Shown here one piece after another: positions 9,800 through 22,643 of a stretch of DNA of 64,000 nt. Position numbers and translations under genes: made by a program. The stretch is from Ailurus styani. Its lineage: Eukaryota; Chordata; Mammalia; Carnivora; Ailuridae. The notes beneath the pieces were generated by a model, which was not told the DNA's origin, made no database searches, and saw only the letters and a list, made by a program, of their open reading frames with translations. The DNA lies in NCBI GenBank assembly GCA_002007465.1, contig LNAC01000377.1:1227349-1291348 (forward strand), written 5' to 3'. The first letter of the stretch is position 1. Each line of letters starts with the position of its first letter.

Positions 9800-11098
9800 T
9801 GGAGGGCTCCTCTGTGTTCTCGCCCTATGGGAATATGGACTGCTGATCATTACAGCTGCCATCCAAAAGACAAGTCACGTTATCCAGAATGCTTTCTTTC
9901 CCTTCCATTCATTTTCAGAGAATGTTTAACTTTTCAGAATCTATCTTCTGAGATTCAGTTATACAGCTGAGCATTTCAACAGATGCCAGACAATAGGTCT
10001 CTAACTGAATACACAAAGACATTCTGAACATATGCTAAAACCAAGGAGAGAGGAACCGTCAGAGCGAGGTGAGTGGCCTGCACTGTGTCTAAGCTACACA
10101 GTCAGTAGGCAGAGGAGAGAGGGCGCCCCCAGCACTGCTGTCATCCCTCCTGGGTACCCCCAGGAGACTCACAGGAACAAGGAGGAAGCAGGAATTTTCC
10201 TTTCAAATTTTTTTTTTTTATGAGACTCAGTTTGGCTGAAGTACTAAGAAGAGACAAAGACAAGTTCTCCACATTGAGAGATTTTGGGTGGGAACCATCT
10301 ATTCTGATAAACTGAATTCCTTTTTAGCTATGAGAAAATTGAGGCTATTTTTTTCTCAGCGCACTTCGCATTATAAAACACTGCTAGTAAGTTAACAGCA
10401 AGAAGGAGTATAGAGTTTGAATTTGATTTTCATCACTTACAGCAATTCCCACTAGAAAAGCTAGTATTTGGTTAGATAATAACTCACATTCTGGGGAAAA
10501 AAGATGATAGATAAATAGATAGACAGACAGAGGCTAAATATATTTGAAGACTTTGGGGGGCTAACATTTGACACATTTCTTTGTTCCAGGACTTCTCGAA
10601 GTCTTTAATATGCCACAGTGCACTGTGAATGTCCAAGAGATGTAAACTCCGTATCATTTCCTGAGCCTCCATAGCTGCAACTGGGAAACATTTTCTTACC
10701 TATGACCTTAACCTTTCCCAGCCTATATCTTCATATTTTAACACCTAACGACTTGATGTCACATGAGTTAGATAAGACATTATAAATAAGTACGTTGTAA
10801 AGGGTAAGCACAGTGGGCACCAGCAGTGGTTGTATCATGAATGGTGTCCAGTGCTGTGTGCCCTGTGGAACAGAGGAGGACACGGTCCGTTATAGAGCAA
10901 TAGACACACAAGGTAAATGAGAGATTCAGAGATGTTAGCAGATGAATGGAAGCATTTTTATGGCAAGTTCTATGAAATTCTTTGAATAGGCATACATATT
11001 TAAAAAGAGAATTTAGAAAGAGAGTCCAATTTTGAGAATAGATCTTGGAAGTTGGAAGGTTTGCTTCAAATGATATTTACATTGTCTTATATTTATTA
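9800..11098. other. Intergenic downstream of OR2S2
   Basis: No gene or clear mobile element is recognised. A poly-T tract lies at 10209-10219 and a short GATA/GACA run at 10505-10531. Confidence 0.5.
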
Positions 11099-11109
11099 AA
11101 AATGAGTTG

Positions 11110-11295
11110 TGGGGCGCGCAGGTGGCTCAGTCAGTTACGTGTCTGCCTTCAGCTCAGGTCATGATCCCAAGGTCCTGGGCTGGAGCCTGTGTCAGGTTCC
11201 CTGCTCAGTGGAAAGGTTACTTCTCCCTTTCCCTCTGTCCCAATGCCACTCATGAGCTCTCACTCTATCTCAAATAAATAATAAAATCTTTAAAT
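11110..11295 (+). mobile_element. CanSINE
   Basis: Full-length SINE with an 11-bp perfect duplication (aaaatgagttg) at 11099-11109 and 11296-11306. Confidence 0.95.
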
Positions 11296-11306
11296 AAAAT
11301 GAGTTG

Positions 11307-12070
11307 CATAAGGATACATATTTTGTTAATAAAATTTCCTGTTCCTGATTTCTACTTTGCACCTGCAGGGAATAATCTTGCTCTTGCAAATACACAAGTG
11401 ACATGAAGTGGTCATTTAAACAAACTTCAGACACTTAGTGGAGCCATGCAATATCATTGTTAGAAGAGGGTTGAGGAGGTTTTCTTGTTCAACGCTATGT
11501 ACAGGATGCACACAGTTCCTCTCCAATGCCCCTCACCCCAGTCAACCGGCATTTGCTTCGACATCTCCAGTGACAAAAAATTCAACACTTCCAGAGTCTA
11601 TCTTTTTTGTTTGGCTCTGGCAAATTCCTCCTCAAATTATGCTGAACTATATCCTCCAGTAACTTCTACCTTCACTCCTAATTGGTTTTAGTGCCTCTAT
11701 GTGAAATGCACCCAATCTCTTTCCTTCTGGTATATGAAGATAGTTCTTCTAGGTAGTTCCCCTCCAGCTCAAACAGTTCCAGTCCTTCCTCTGATGCCAA
11801 AATCACCCAACTTTACCCAACTGTGTCTAAAGCATCATCAACAATGGAAAGACTGTGCTAGCTCTGAAAATACCTTCAGAGTAGTAATGATGCTGCTAAG
11901 CCAACCCTATTTTTCCAGGATAACTGAGAGCAGCCTGGTATCGAGAATCGCTTTTGAATGAGACCACCTTCTTGTTAGGCCATCCTCTGCTCCCTTGCTT
12001 TTCCTCTGAGTAACGGCAACCATATCATTTTATATCGTGGATGACATAATCTTCGTGTAATGGTCAAGTT
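11307..12070. other. Intergenic, nothing recognised
   Basis: Moderately AT-rich sequence. Open frames up to 86 codons show no domain or conserved motif and overlap in different frames, so I call no gene. Confidence 0.4.
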
Positions 12071-12087
12071 AAAAATCACAAGAACTG

Positions 12088-12297
12088 GGCGCCTGGGTGG
12101 CTCAGTGGGTTAATGCCTCTGCTTTCGGCTCAGGTCATGATCTCAGGGTCCTGGGATCGAGGCCCGCATCGGGCTCCCTGCTCAGCGGGGAGCCTGCTTC
12201 CCCCTCTCTCTCTCTGCCTGCCTCTCTGCCTCCTTGTGATCTCTCTCCCTCTGTGAAATAAATAAATAAAATCTTTAAAAAAAAAAAATAAAAAAAA
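12088..12297 (+). mobile_element. CanSINE, young
   Basis: Full-length SINE with a long A-rich tail. A perfect 17-bp duplication (aaaaatcacaagaactg) lies at 12071-12087 and 12298-12314. Confidence 0.97.
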
Positions 12298-12314
12298 AAA
12301 AATCACAAGAACTG

Positions 12315-14030
12315 TTTTCTCTAGAACAATGGCTACATTTACTCCTGCCCTCCCATCTCACATTCCTTGTATTTCAAAGTCAGTCACCTGTCCCCTGGCC
12401 CATGCTTTCAAAAAGAACAAGTCGCATCAACAGGAACAAGATGACAGAAGACGGAGGAAAACTGTCCTTTGACCCAGCTCATCGATCTTTCTCAAAAAGT
12501 ATTGCTGTGGCACCATACAATACAGGAATCCACCCCCCAATGAAAATAATCAGAATGTATAAACTTTGAAATATTATTGGTCTCTACCAGAATGACGTTT
12601 GTTTCATGGGTGATTGCTGGACCATAGTTGTTGACTGGATGACAAGGGATGCTTGGGAGAAGGGGTTCAATCCCTTTTGGGGAGGACTGATTACTTTGGG
12701 GATGTTTTAGTTTCTAGAGGCTTAATTAGTTTAAGGGCTGGTGAGGCTCGAGGAAAGGAAGACCACTGAGTATGTCTGGATCTACAGTGATTATATTTTT
12801 GAGGTTGATTGAATTGATTGATTAGAAAGAATTTTGATAAGATGTATAACTCCTGCTTTAATATCAAAAGAAAAGGAAAGGTTTCAGCTGTAAGTTTGGT
12901 CATTTTGAGAAATAACCTTTGTAGTTTGCCAAATATTAAAACTTTCAAGTCAAAAGGAGCAGTACTTAGTTATTTAAAAAATTATTCAATTCTTTCTCCA
13001 GCCTTTCCTTGTGCATTGTACATCAGTGTCAGTATGCATTCCATTTGAAGCCCATCTGGTCTCTTAAAAAGCTAGCCACAAATAGTTCCCAATAATACCT
13101 CTGGGCAGACACCAAAGAAGTAAATCCAGTCCTAAGTAAAATATAGTGGCTTGCCAATGTTTTTACCAGTGAGGAATTATAGGAATTTAGTCATAGAATG
13201 TGAAAATAAATTGAAGTCTCTTTTTAGCCATTTTTTGTTTTTAGTACAGACCAAGATCCCGTTCATTGCAACATGTTTTCATAGGCATGAATGCTTGTGT
13301 TTGATCCAGGAATAATAAATGATTGACTGTTACCCAGCAGCAGGGTGGGGTGGGATTCCTGGTACTTTTATTTTTTTTAAGTAAAGGAAAAAACAACTGA
13401 GCAGAAATGTGTTCTTTCAACAGCTTTTTGTGGAAATGTAGATTGAAAAGACTAGTTTTTTTTAATCCTGTATTGCAATAATTACAAATACGGTTACATG
13501 AAGGTAATGGGAATACCATTTAAATCAATATATGTTATCTGACCTAAATGTTGCCTTTAGGGGCATCAACAAACAAGACATCTTCAGTTTATTAAATTTT
13601 TTATCTTAAGTTCTGGGTTCAAGTATTTTCTTTTCAAGTATAAATATTTGCTTTTGCTAAAGCTAATTTGAAATTCTTGAGCATTGACTTGAGTATGCAC
13701 AGAAAAGCTCAGTTGTGTTGGAAGAAGCTAGAAAATCCACTGTTGGAATTCAGAAACAGCTGATGTGTTATAAGTCATTACACTTCATGGTGCAAATTTT
13801 TACAATATAGAATAATATTTAAAATTATTTTAAACAAAATCTTGATGTTAGGCATCACCAAAGAAAAGTTTGTCTCATTTAAAAAGTGTTCTAACCTGGC
13901 AATTCTCAAACTTTTTGTTCTGAAGATTAGTAAAACTTAGAAGACAGATATCTGACATTGATGAGAACAGAGGGTAATAAGTACTCTTATATTCCATTGG
14001 TGCTAATGTAAAGTAGGTCAATTTTTAAAA
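12315..14030. other. AT-rich intergenic DNA
   Basis: No gene is recognised. 13890-14030 may contain an old L1 fragment, but the match is too weak to call. The rest shows no repeat I can name. Confidence 0.4.
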
Positions 14031-14042
14031 TATAATGCTATA

Positions 14043-14138
14043 AGGGGACATCTGGCTGGTTCAGTCGGTAGAGCATGTAACTCTTGATCTCTGGGTCATG
14101 AGTTCAAACCCCACACTGGGTATAGAGATTACTTAAAG
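14043..14138 (+). mobile_element. Short old tRNA-derived SINE
   Basis: A 96-bp element containing only the tRNA-like head: an A-box-like 'tggctggttcagtcggtaga', a B-box-like 'ggtcatgagttcaaacccc' and a 'gtatagagattacttaaa' tail. It lacks the CT tract of the other copies, so it belongs to an older carnivoran SINE type. Near-perfect duplications (tataatgctata / tataatcctata) lie at 14031-14042 and 14139-14150. It is not a functional tRNA gene, since it has no CCA-compatible acceptor stem. Confidence 0.85.
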
Positions 14139-14290
14139 TATAATCCTATAATATTAGATAGACATACAGAACAAGGAGATTGAGTAAAGAAAAGAAAGTT
14201 CAACCATCTTCCAAGAAAGAAAACTAAGGGGCCTAGAAGTCCAAAATCCTGTTTCACAAGTGGTGTCCATGTACTTACTGGGGGGGAGGG

Positions 14291-14510
14291 GGTGCCAGAT
14301 TTAGCAAATCAATATACAGATGCCCAGCTCATTTCAAATTTCAGATAAATCACTAATAGTTTCATAACTGTATATATGCACACATAAAATACATACATTT
14401 AAAAGGTATATATTTTTAGTATAAGTATATATACTTTTACTAAAAAGAGTTTCCATTGATTATCTGAAATTGAAATTTTACTGGGCAACCTATATTTTAT
14501 CTGGCAGCCC
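14291..14510. mobile_element. Palindromic DNA transposon (MER53-like), copy 1
   Basis: The left end (ggtgccagatttagcaaat) and right end (ttatctggcagccc) are inverted, with a central 'ttttagtataagtatatata' region. The same foldback element occurs at 27777-27976. The family name is from memory. This copy is more diverged, with an AT-rich insert near 14365-14410. Confidence 0.7.
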
Positions 14511-14511
14511 T

Positions 14512-15050
14512 AATTAAAACAATAAAAACAACAAGAGAGCAAAGTTTTACCTGGATTGCTGTTAAAACTCCTGCGCCGCGTCTCCTGTTGTATGATGTCC
14601 CCTCCCCCAGGGAATGATTATTGGCAATATTCCGTCACAGGAACTGCTCAGCTAGTTTATTTTCCAGACACTGTTATCATTACACCTTTAAAAAAAAATA
14701 CAATGTATCTCTCAAAGGTAATGACATTTTTAACATAATGTGCAATACCATTACCATGTGTAAAATTTTATCAGTAATTTCTTAATATATTCAAATACCT
14801 ACTCATTTCCAAATTTGGAATTTCCAATGGTCTCCTAATATCCTAATATTTTCTCTCTTTTCTTTTTTTCTTACAGTTTCTTTGAACAAGGATCTAAACA
14901 ATGCTCACATTGTGCTTTGTCTCCTTAAGTCTCAATTTCTTCATGTAACTGTGACCCCCTTCTTACAGCCTGGATTTCAGAAAGGCAAGGCAGCAAAGAT
15001 CATAACTGAACAAAAGCAGCAGTCAGAGGGTTCATCAGGTAGTTCTTGCT
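14512..15050. other. Intergenic, nothing recognised
   Basis: AT-rich sequence without a supported gene. A pyrimidine tract ending in 'ttacag' at 14850-14876 resembles a splice acceptor, but no exon with a recognisable product follows. Confidence 0.35.
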
Positions 15051-15071
15051 CAGGATTTACACAGTTCTTTT

Positions 15072-15266
15072 TTAAGATTTATTTATTTATTTACGTGTTT
15101 GTTTGACAGAGACACAGCGAGAGAGGGAACACAAGCAGGGGGAGTGGGAGAGGGAGAATAGGCCTCCCGCTGAGCGGGCAGCCAGATTTGGGGCTCGATC
15201 CCAGAACCCTGGGATCATGACCTGAGCCGAAGGCAGATGCTTAACGACTGAGCCATCAGGTGTCCC
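15072..15266 (-). mobile_element. CanSINE, minus strand
   Basis: Full-length reversed SINE with a perfect 20-bp duplication (aggatttacacagttctttt) at 15052-15071 and 15267-15286. Confidence 0.97.
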
Positions 15267-15289
15267 AGGATTTACACAGTTCTTTTCCT

Positions 15290-16310
15290 TGACTTCAAGT
15301 CACCCATTGTCACGTCCACAGTGTCCACTGTAGAGGATGAATCAGGTAGGATCCTCTGCCCCATTCAGGTTGCCTCTCCTCTGTGCCACAAACGTCATGG
15401 CGACCTTTGTTCTCAATCCTTGCTGCTGCCCAGGTAGGTGCCCCTCTCTCAGTCTGCCTGGGAGCCTCTTCCTTGGAGACTTCCTCCCCCTTTACCAGCC
15501 CTCAATCTTTGTGGTCCTTTAACCTCCCTGCTCCCTCCCATTGGAGCCTTCCCTTGTCCCCTGATCACTGGGTACCATCTTGTTTTCTCTTCGATTCTGC
15601 CAGAGACTATTTGAAATGCATGAACATGAAAGGAAAAGACCTGAAGTACTGCCTCAGGGTCAAGAACCCATGAGACATTCAGGTTTTTACCACACCCCAG
15701 GTTGTTTCTTCGTATATGATGTATCCATTATTATGCCACAAAATCACAGTCTCTTTCTTTGCTTCAACTTGTGTCACAAAAGGTAAACTCCTATCACCCA
15801 GCACTCATGCCAAAAGGCGGGTGTGGGTATGTGATGGGCCAAAAGGGGTAAGGTGTGGGGAAATCCTGCTACATAAAAATGGAGTTAGGTAGGACACATA
15901 GAATGTGCATAATAAGTATTTGTTGGGCAGAACAGATGAACAAAATTAGTAAAAGGCACCAATCACAGTACCTGACACATTATGAATTTTCAATAAATAC
16001 CACCATAAAATAAGTATTATTATCAGATGATCACTGAGGTCTTTCCCATCTTACCACAAAAATTCTAAGGCACGAATGAGTCAGGATTGGGCCCACATCC
16101 AGTGGACACTGGAAGACCCACTTCCTTGGGGCCAGGACAGGGTGCTCAGAGGAGTTACTGTGCCTGTGGACTTTCCTTCCTCTTGAGTTATCTTCTCCCA
16201 CTCACTCTGCACTAGGGGGGGAAGACAGGACATTGTCCCTTGAGCCTTGGAGTAGCCACTTCACATTTCAAACTTTCAATTGCTTCTAGGATCAGTCCCT
16301 GGGCTGACAT
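15290..16310. other. Intergenic, nothing firmly recognised
   Basis: Unique-looking sequence. The patch at 15900-16020 (tatttgttgggcagaac, caataaataccacc) looks like an L2 or MIR tail but is too short to assign. Confidence 0.35.
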
Positions 16311-16317
16311 AAATCCT

Positions 16318-16485
16318 AAATCTTCACATCAACTCCAAAAGGGAGACAGGCTGGGTTCCTGGCCACATTTTATAGGTAAGAAACCTAAGGCTCAAAGGAA
16401 AAATAAATTTTTCCCTGCTCAAAGGACTCTGGACCCAAATCCTTATCTTCTGATTCCTGGGCTGATGCTAGTTCTTTCCATTTTC
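16318..16485 (+). mobile_element. MIR
   Basis: The MIR core-like block 'cacattttataggtaagaaac' near 16365 is followed by 'ctaaggctcaaagg'. The old copy is diverged. Confidence 0.5.
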
Positions 16486-16519
16486 CCATTTCTTTTTCAT
16501 TGTTTTCAATCCAAATGAT

Positions 16520-17110
16520 GATTTTTTTTGCCGGAGTACAAATTAACACATGCCCATTGTAGGAAGTTTGGACAAAATCAAAGCAATATAAGAAGGAATT
16601 TCATCCCCTATAGTTAACTGCTCTAAAAAGGTGGAAGTAATTTCCCTCTGTCATTTTTATACATAAATACTTCTATGTGATTGAGATTATATTGCATGTG
16701 CATTTAAATCTTAGGATTGACTTAATTTTATCTCATAACCATCTCTACCATGTTACTAAAAACCCTTTGTTGACATCCTTTTAGTATGAACAATCTCCAT
16801 TTTATGAATATGCCACAGTTCTTGACTATGCCATTTATTGATGGACAACCATTTTTCCTAATTTTTCTTGTAAATAATGATGAGATGAACATCTTTGTTG
16901 AGAAAATTTGATCCACTTCCTTGATTATTTCCTTAGGACTAAGTCCCTGAAGAGCATTGTTGGTTTGGCAAGTGTCTGGACATGATGCTCTCACCAGCAG
17001 CTCAAGGATGTCTCCCTCAAGTTGATACAACTGTCATTCAGAAGCAAAGTAACTTCTAACTTCATTAAGTGAATCTAATAGAAAATTATAATCTTTAACT
17101 TTTCAAAATA
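16520..17110 (-). mobile_element. Old L1 fragment, minus strand
   Basis: Reverse L1 3' region: 'ttattgatggacaaccattttt' near 16841, 'atgatgagatgaacatcttt' near 16876 and 'ttccttaggactaagtccc' near 16929. It is decayed and non-coding. Confidence 0.55.
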
Positions 17111-17449
17111 TGCTTTGTATGTTTTGAAACATATTGGCCTCATGTCTGACAGCTTTGGTAGATGTAGAATTTACTAAATTTCCTATTTGAAATGCAGTAG
17201 AAATATGAGATCATGCCAAATTTGTAAGTGCCATCAGAGTAAGTTAAACAGACCCTGTTATTACCTAAGCTGCCAGATAGCAGAGGTCCACAAGAACAGA
17301 TCTCATAGCAACTTTGCAGCCCCAACCCATCCTCCAAAGTCCAGACTTGAACAACCACCTGCCTATTTGACATCTATACTTGGTTATATAATAAATCCTC
17401 AAAATCAAATAAGTCCAAAATAGAACCTTCAGTTTCTCAGTGCCCTTCT

Positions 17450-18165
17450 TCCAATCTGTTCTTTCCCCATCGTTCCCATCTAAGTAAATGGGAGCACCAC
17501 CACCCACCTCGTTGCTCAGGCCAAGAACCTGTGCAGCATCTTCATTACTCCTTCCCTCACCATCTACATCCAGTGCAACAGGGAGTCCTATTGCCTCCTT
17601 CAAAATGTACTGAAATTGAGCCCATTCTGTCAGTACATGTGCTTCCCTGTAGGCCATTCCTCGTGTTTCAAAGCAGGTTTCTTCCCAGCTCAAAATCCTC
17701 CCAGGGTGTCCTGTCGTACTTGGGGGGAAAACCCCAACTCCCACACAATCTGTGTCCTGTCCGCCTCTTCACCCTCCCCTCCAGCGGACAGCCTTCCAAG
17801 CCCTTTTCTCGCCATCAAACGTCCCAGTTCATTTTTGCTACGAGATTTGGCACATGCTTTGCCCACATTGTCACCCTGCGCTGCCCTTCATGTCACTCAG
17901 GTCTCTGTGCACAGGGCATCTTTCTAGGATGGAGGTAAGACGGACGCCCTCCCACCCCCCTGCACCTTTATTCTTCCCCACCACACTCATTACCGCCCGA
18001 CAAACAGAATCTTCATTTGCTTGTTTACTATGTCCCCACTGGAAGGGCCACTCCATGGGGGCATGGACTTCTTCTGCTGTGATTATTGCTAACACACAGT
18101 ACGCAGCCCAGGGCACGGTGGAGTCATTAACATGCTCAAATAACTATTTGTTGAGTAAATGAATG
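17450..18165 (+). mobile_element. LINE-2 3' end
   Basis: L2-type text over about 0.7 kb: 'caaaatcctcccagggtgtcc' near 17692, 'ctgtgcacagggcatctttc' near 17904 and the terminal 'aaataactatttgttgagtaaatgaatga' type tail near 18137. L2 is an ancient mammalian LINE. The 135-codon frames here are L2 decay products, not genes. Confidence 0.75.
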
Positions 18166-18169
18166 AGGT

Positions 18170-20565
18170 AGAAGGTTTTCTTTATGAAGAATGTGCATTA
18201 GACTCACTTGAGCTTATTACAAAGAAGGACAAAGGAAAGGTCATTCTCTGCAACTTGAGCTCCCATCGGAAGAGCACTGTAAAGAGCAAACCACTAGACA
18301 AACGGGAATTAGTATCATTGTATCAGTGTGGCATCGTGCTAGAGGCTGTGTGCTCTGTAAAAATGGACACGACATACTGCCGCACGAGTAAAGACAGCAG
18401 CTGGTTGAGGCGCTCACAAAGGCTGTCGACAGAAAGTTTGTTGTAAGCACGCTAAATTGCCGAGAATACTGGAGAGTTAGAGCATTTAGGAAAGTAATCA
18501 TTTCAATTTTAAGAACTTTGAAAGTCAATTTTGGTTTCAAATGTTAATAAAAAAATTAGTGTTTATCCCAAAGTAGTTACGTGTGGCAAAGTGAATACTT
18601 TATCAATGAAAGTTAACCTACCGCAAAGCAAGTGGATCCGGTTTCTGATTTCTGTATTTGCGCCATGAAATTATCCAGCTGTTGGAAATAGACAAGAGTG
18701 TCATCTAGTGGCCACTTGCCTGAACTACAGCTCCTTGAAAGGTCAAGTCTGACAACCATATCCTGTAGTCCATCTTGCCGGTGGTAACCAGATTTCCAGA
18801 TTTCACAGACATACAAGGTTTTGTGGATTGTTGTTTTTTTTAATGGAAACTTACAAGGAGTTGTCAAGATTTGATTTTGTTGATTTAGGATGTTAAACAA
18901 CAGTAACAAATACCACCTGCTATCTAAAAACAACAAAAAACCATTTTAACACCCCCTAAAATAGAAAGAACATAATCTCAGAAGAGAGGAAATGTGCTTC
19001 AAGTTGCAAATAGTTAGCTCTATAGAAAATGTACCACGCAATCTTCTTTCCTCAATAGGAAAATGAGGCCTGGAAAGCTTTATGGACAGGTAGCAATGTG
19101 GAAACTTGTATTTGGGAACACTGCTCAGCTGATGAATGTTTCCTGCAACGGCCTTTGCTTAAATCCCCTCCACCAGGAGAGGCACTCCCCTCGACCACCT
19201 CCTTCCAGCCCTGAGATGAGTCTCCCTGTAACTTGTGGTAGAATTGGCAGCCTCTACCCAGAGGTCCTGGTTTGGGCCTGGGAGTTTCCTAAACTCTTCT
19301 TTATTCTGTTGTGTGAAAGCGGCTCTCAGATCCCCACCTCCCCTAATCTCTTCCCTGGTCCAAACCCCCTAGTTATTCAGCCCGTACTTACACTCCCAGC
19401 TGGTGGCCCAATAAAGTGCATTCTATGCCTTTCAGGGCTCCAGTTGCTACAAAGTTAAGATCATAGACATTTGTGAACAGATCCTGTGAAGAATCAGAAG
19501 TCTGAAAGCTTCTTTTCCCAGGCTAACCAGCTCAGAGCAGTACAGAAGTTTTCTCAGGTATCAGTCTTCTTGACAAACCTACAGCAAGCACCCCGAGGGA
19601 CCCACGGTCTCTTATATTACAAATTCTGTCCTCCATACCTTTAGGTAAAATCTGCTCGCAGACGCCCACTGAGTCACTGAATAAGTCTGAGGTCTATCAT
19701 CGACTGCCCTCCATGAGTGACCTTCTCAGTCTCTTGCTAGTGGGCTGTGCTTTCCATAGGAAACAAATGGGTGACTATGCGGTTTCATTTGTTTCAGCTG
19801 CGAGTGATAGAAATCCCATCCTCACCAGCGGTTTAGATCAGCTGATTTATTTCTCTTTGGTGTACGAGCCTAGAAGTGGGTGAGGTATGGTGCCCCCACA
19901 GTATCAGAAACCTAGCCTCCTTCTACCTTGTTGTTCCATTCCAAGGTCAGTTTATGGTCCAGTGTGACTTGGGTCACTCCGGCCATTACAGCCACATTCT
20001 GGCCAGATGGAAAGCGGAAAGGCAAAGTCCAGTACACTCTCTCTCTATCTCAGGACATCCCCCAAAAGTTGCACACCACTTCTGTTGGTCATTCCTAGAT
20101 CCAACGGAGGCTGTGTTGTTGTTTCAAATAATAAGGAAGAAGGGGGACACTGAGATCGGGGGACAACTAGCTATGTGGACAACAACTTGTATGACCGTGC
20201 TCAGGATGAGACACAAGGTCAAGTGATTACTGATCCAACCCTGGTGGCCAGCCTCTCTGGAAAATCACTAAACTTGACAACAAATGGTATAGGACTCCAC
20301 AGTTAAAATCCCCTAAAATAAGATCAATGACCAGTAGGCAAAACTGGGACACAGAAAAATGTATCCAGTGTAATCACGATCATTCAAGCAAAAGGGTTTT
20401 TTAACTCAGATCTTCTTGATTAGTGTTTCCATGCAAGAATTCCTTCTTGGTATTTCTCAGAAATGTTATGTTTTTCCAAAGCCCAAATTCTAATTAAAAT
20501 AAGTTGGGAAATCTAGAAACCTGGTTTGGAAAGTTTTCTCCCATGCAAATTAAAAGTTAATGATC
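18170..20565. other. Intergenic, nothing firmly recognised
   Basis: No gene is recognised. The best frames (95-131 codons) have no domain. 19780-20220 has the flavour of an old interspersed repeat (bounded by 'gtttcagctgcgagtgatag' near 19792), but I could not name it. Confidence 0.35.
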
Positions 20566-20569
20566 CAGT

Positions 20570-20812
20570 GGGGGGATGGGCAGACTAGGTGAAGGGAATT
20601 AAGAGTATAAACTTCCAGTTATAAAACGAATAAGCCACAAGGATGAAAAATACAGCACAGGCAATATAGTCAATAATATCGCAATAACTGTGTGGTGACC
20701 AATGGTGACGACGCTTTTTGTGGTGTGCATTTTGTAATGTAGATAATTGTGGAATCACTATGTTGTACACTTGAAACTAATATGAAAATGTCAACTATAC
20801 TTCAATTTTTAA
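20570..20812 (+). mobile_element. L1MA/L1MB-type 3' end
   Basis: Terminal L1 3' UTR: 'aaacttccagttataaaacg' near 20609, 'cactatgttgtacacttgaaac' near 20757 and an A-rich tail near 20805. It is 5' truncated. Confidence 0.75.
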
Positions 20813-20814
20813 AA

Positions 20815-21450
20815 AAGATTTACTTGAACAATTCAGGGACTGCTTGTTGTCTTAGTTTATATTTTACTCTGAAAAAACAAAAATAAAAATTTTTAAGGTA
20901 GGAAAATAAAAACCAAACCAAACCAACAAAAGAACCTTAATGATCAACATAAAGGTGTCACTAGTTCAAAGGAACCCAGTGATGTCAAATTGGAAGCACG
21001 TGGAGAGGACGCTGAAGCATGTGCTGGAAAATTAAGGTGAATGGTTCCCGAATGGGATCCCATCAGGCTTGCCCGTGGCAAGTGGGTAAGTATTGCCGTG
21101 TTAGGAGCAGTGGTGGGCTGGCTCTGGCTCACATGGACTCCGGGGAGCAGCTGTGTGCATATCTTCCCAGTGCTCGGGGACATCACATCGGGAGCTTGAA
21201 ATTGACCACAGTGGGCACACTTACACCTCCCTCGGTAACTGGCAAATGCTATATATCAGGGCTTTTATTTTCCCCCCAGAGAGTTGGTTTACCAGCACAC
21301 GCTGGTTTCAAGTGTGTGTTTGTGGACTGCTCTGCTCCTAAGAGTAAGTCATTTTTATAAATAAAATAAAAGTAATTTTATGCACGTAGGATACTTATAC
21401 AAGTCCTATGAGTGGTGTTAGAAAAAATAACAAATTTTGAGGCAAAGTAA
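20815..21450. other. Intergenic, nothing recognised
   Basis: No repeat or gene is recognised. Frames up to 113 codons lack any motif. Confidence 0.35.
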
Positions 21451-21468
21451 GTCCTTCTTTGGCAATTT

Positions 21469-21669
21469 TTTTTAAAGATTTTATTTATTCATTTGACACA
21501 GAGAGAGAGATTACAAGTAGGCAGAGAGGCAGGCAGAGAGAGAGGAGAGAGGAGGAAGCAGGCTTCCTGCTGAGAAGAGAGCCCGATGTGGGCCTCGATC
21601 CCAGGACCCTGGGATCATGACCTGAGCCGAAGGCAGCGGCTTTAACCCACTGAGCCACCCAGGTGCCCC
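21469..21669 (-). mobile_element. CanSINE, young, minus strand
   Basis: Full-length reversed SINE with a perfect 14-bp duplication (ttctttggcaattt) at 21455-21468 and 21670-21683. Confidence 0.97.
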
Positions 21670-21683
21670 TTCTTTGGCAATTT

Positions 21684-21975
21684 CAACAAGTGATTCTGTG
21701 TAGTGTTATTAACCTTCGCAGTGGGTCTGAATGTTAATATTATTTGAAAACTTTCCAATAATGATTGCTGGCATTTCCAGATGTTCAAGTATTTACTACA
21801 GGCTACAGTTCTTTGTTAATATTCAATAAAAGAGATGCAAAAAGAGTATGATGTGAGTGCTTTTGTAGAACACTCCAACATGAAATCAGAAACTGCACAA
21901 AAATCTGAATTGGCAAGAGCAATACTGAATTCAACAGCAAAATCAAGACTAAGGCAAGCAGACAAAATTGTCATT
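21684..21975. other. Intergenic, nothing recognised
   Basis: A short AT-rich spacer between two SINE insertions. No gene. Confidence 0.4.
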
Positions 21976-21990
21976 AAAAAGGGAAATGAG

Positions 21991-22208
21991 GGGCGCCTGG
22001 GTGGCTCAGTGGGTTAAAGCTGCTGCCTTCGGCTCAGGTCATGATCCCAGGGTCCTGGGATCGAGGCCCGCATCGGGCTCTCTGCTCGGCAGGGAGCCTG
22101 CTTCCTCCTCTCTCCTCTCTCTCTGCCTGCCTCTCTGCCTACTTGTAATCTCTCTCTCTGTGTCAAATGAATAAATAAAATCTTTAAAAAAAAATAAAAT
22201 AAAAAAAT
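21991..22208 (+). mobile_element. CanSINE, young; first of a stacked pair
   Basis: Full-length young SINE inserted directly 5' of an older SINE. The target word aaaaagggaaatgag is present before it (21976-21990), between the two SINEs (22209-22223) and, slightly diverged, after the second (22427-22438). Confidence 0.95.
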
Positions 22209-22223
22209 AAAAAGGGAAATGAG

Positions 22224-22426
22224 GAGTGCCTGGGTGGCGCAGTCAGTTAAGGGTTCTACTCTTGATTTCAACTCAGGTCATGATCTCCAGGTCATGGAAT
22301 CGAGCCCCACATCAGGCTCCATGCTCAACACAGAATCTGCTTGGGTTTCTCTCTCTCTGCCCCTACCCGCTGCACTCTCTCTCTCTCTCTCTCTCAAATA
22401 AATAAATAACTCTTTTTTAAAAAAAG
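22224..22426 (+). mobile_element. CanSINE, older; second of a stacked pair
   Basis: An older subfamily head ('gcgcagtcagttaaggg'), CT run and A tail. It shares the target word with the upstream SINE, which implies reuse of the same insertion site. Confidence 0.93.
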
Positions 22427-22643
22427 AAAAGGAAATGAACTTCTCTGAAGCAACATGTACCCTAATGCCCAACTTGAAAATGTTTGGGACATGCTCTCAA
22501 TTCAACCAACATTAGTGCAAAGTGAAAGAAAGTTTACTACATCTGGAATGTTGCAAAGAAATTATCAAAACTATCAGATGGACTAATTCATGGTTTGTGT
22601 TTTTAAAGTTCATTTTGTAAATTACTACTTTTACATATCAAAT

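Noticed and set aside
14043..14138. tRNA gene
   Set aside because: It has A- and B-box-like sequence but is flanked by target duplications and an A-rich tail, so it is a SINE.
17265..18162. Overlapping 100-160 codon ORFs
   Set aside because: They fall in a LINE-2 remnant, in several frames at once, with no intact L2 domain.
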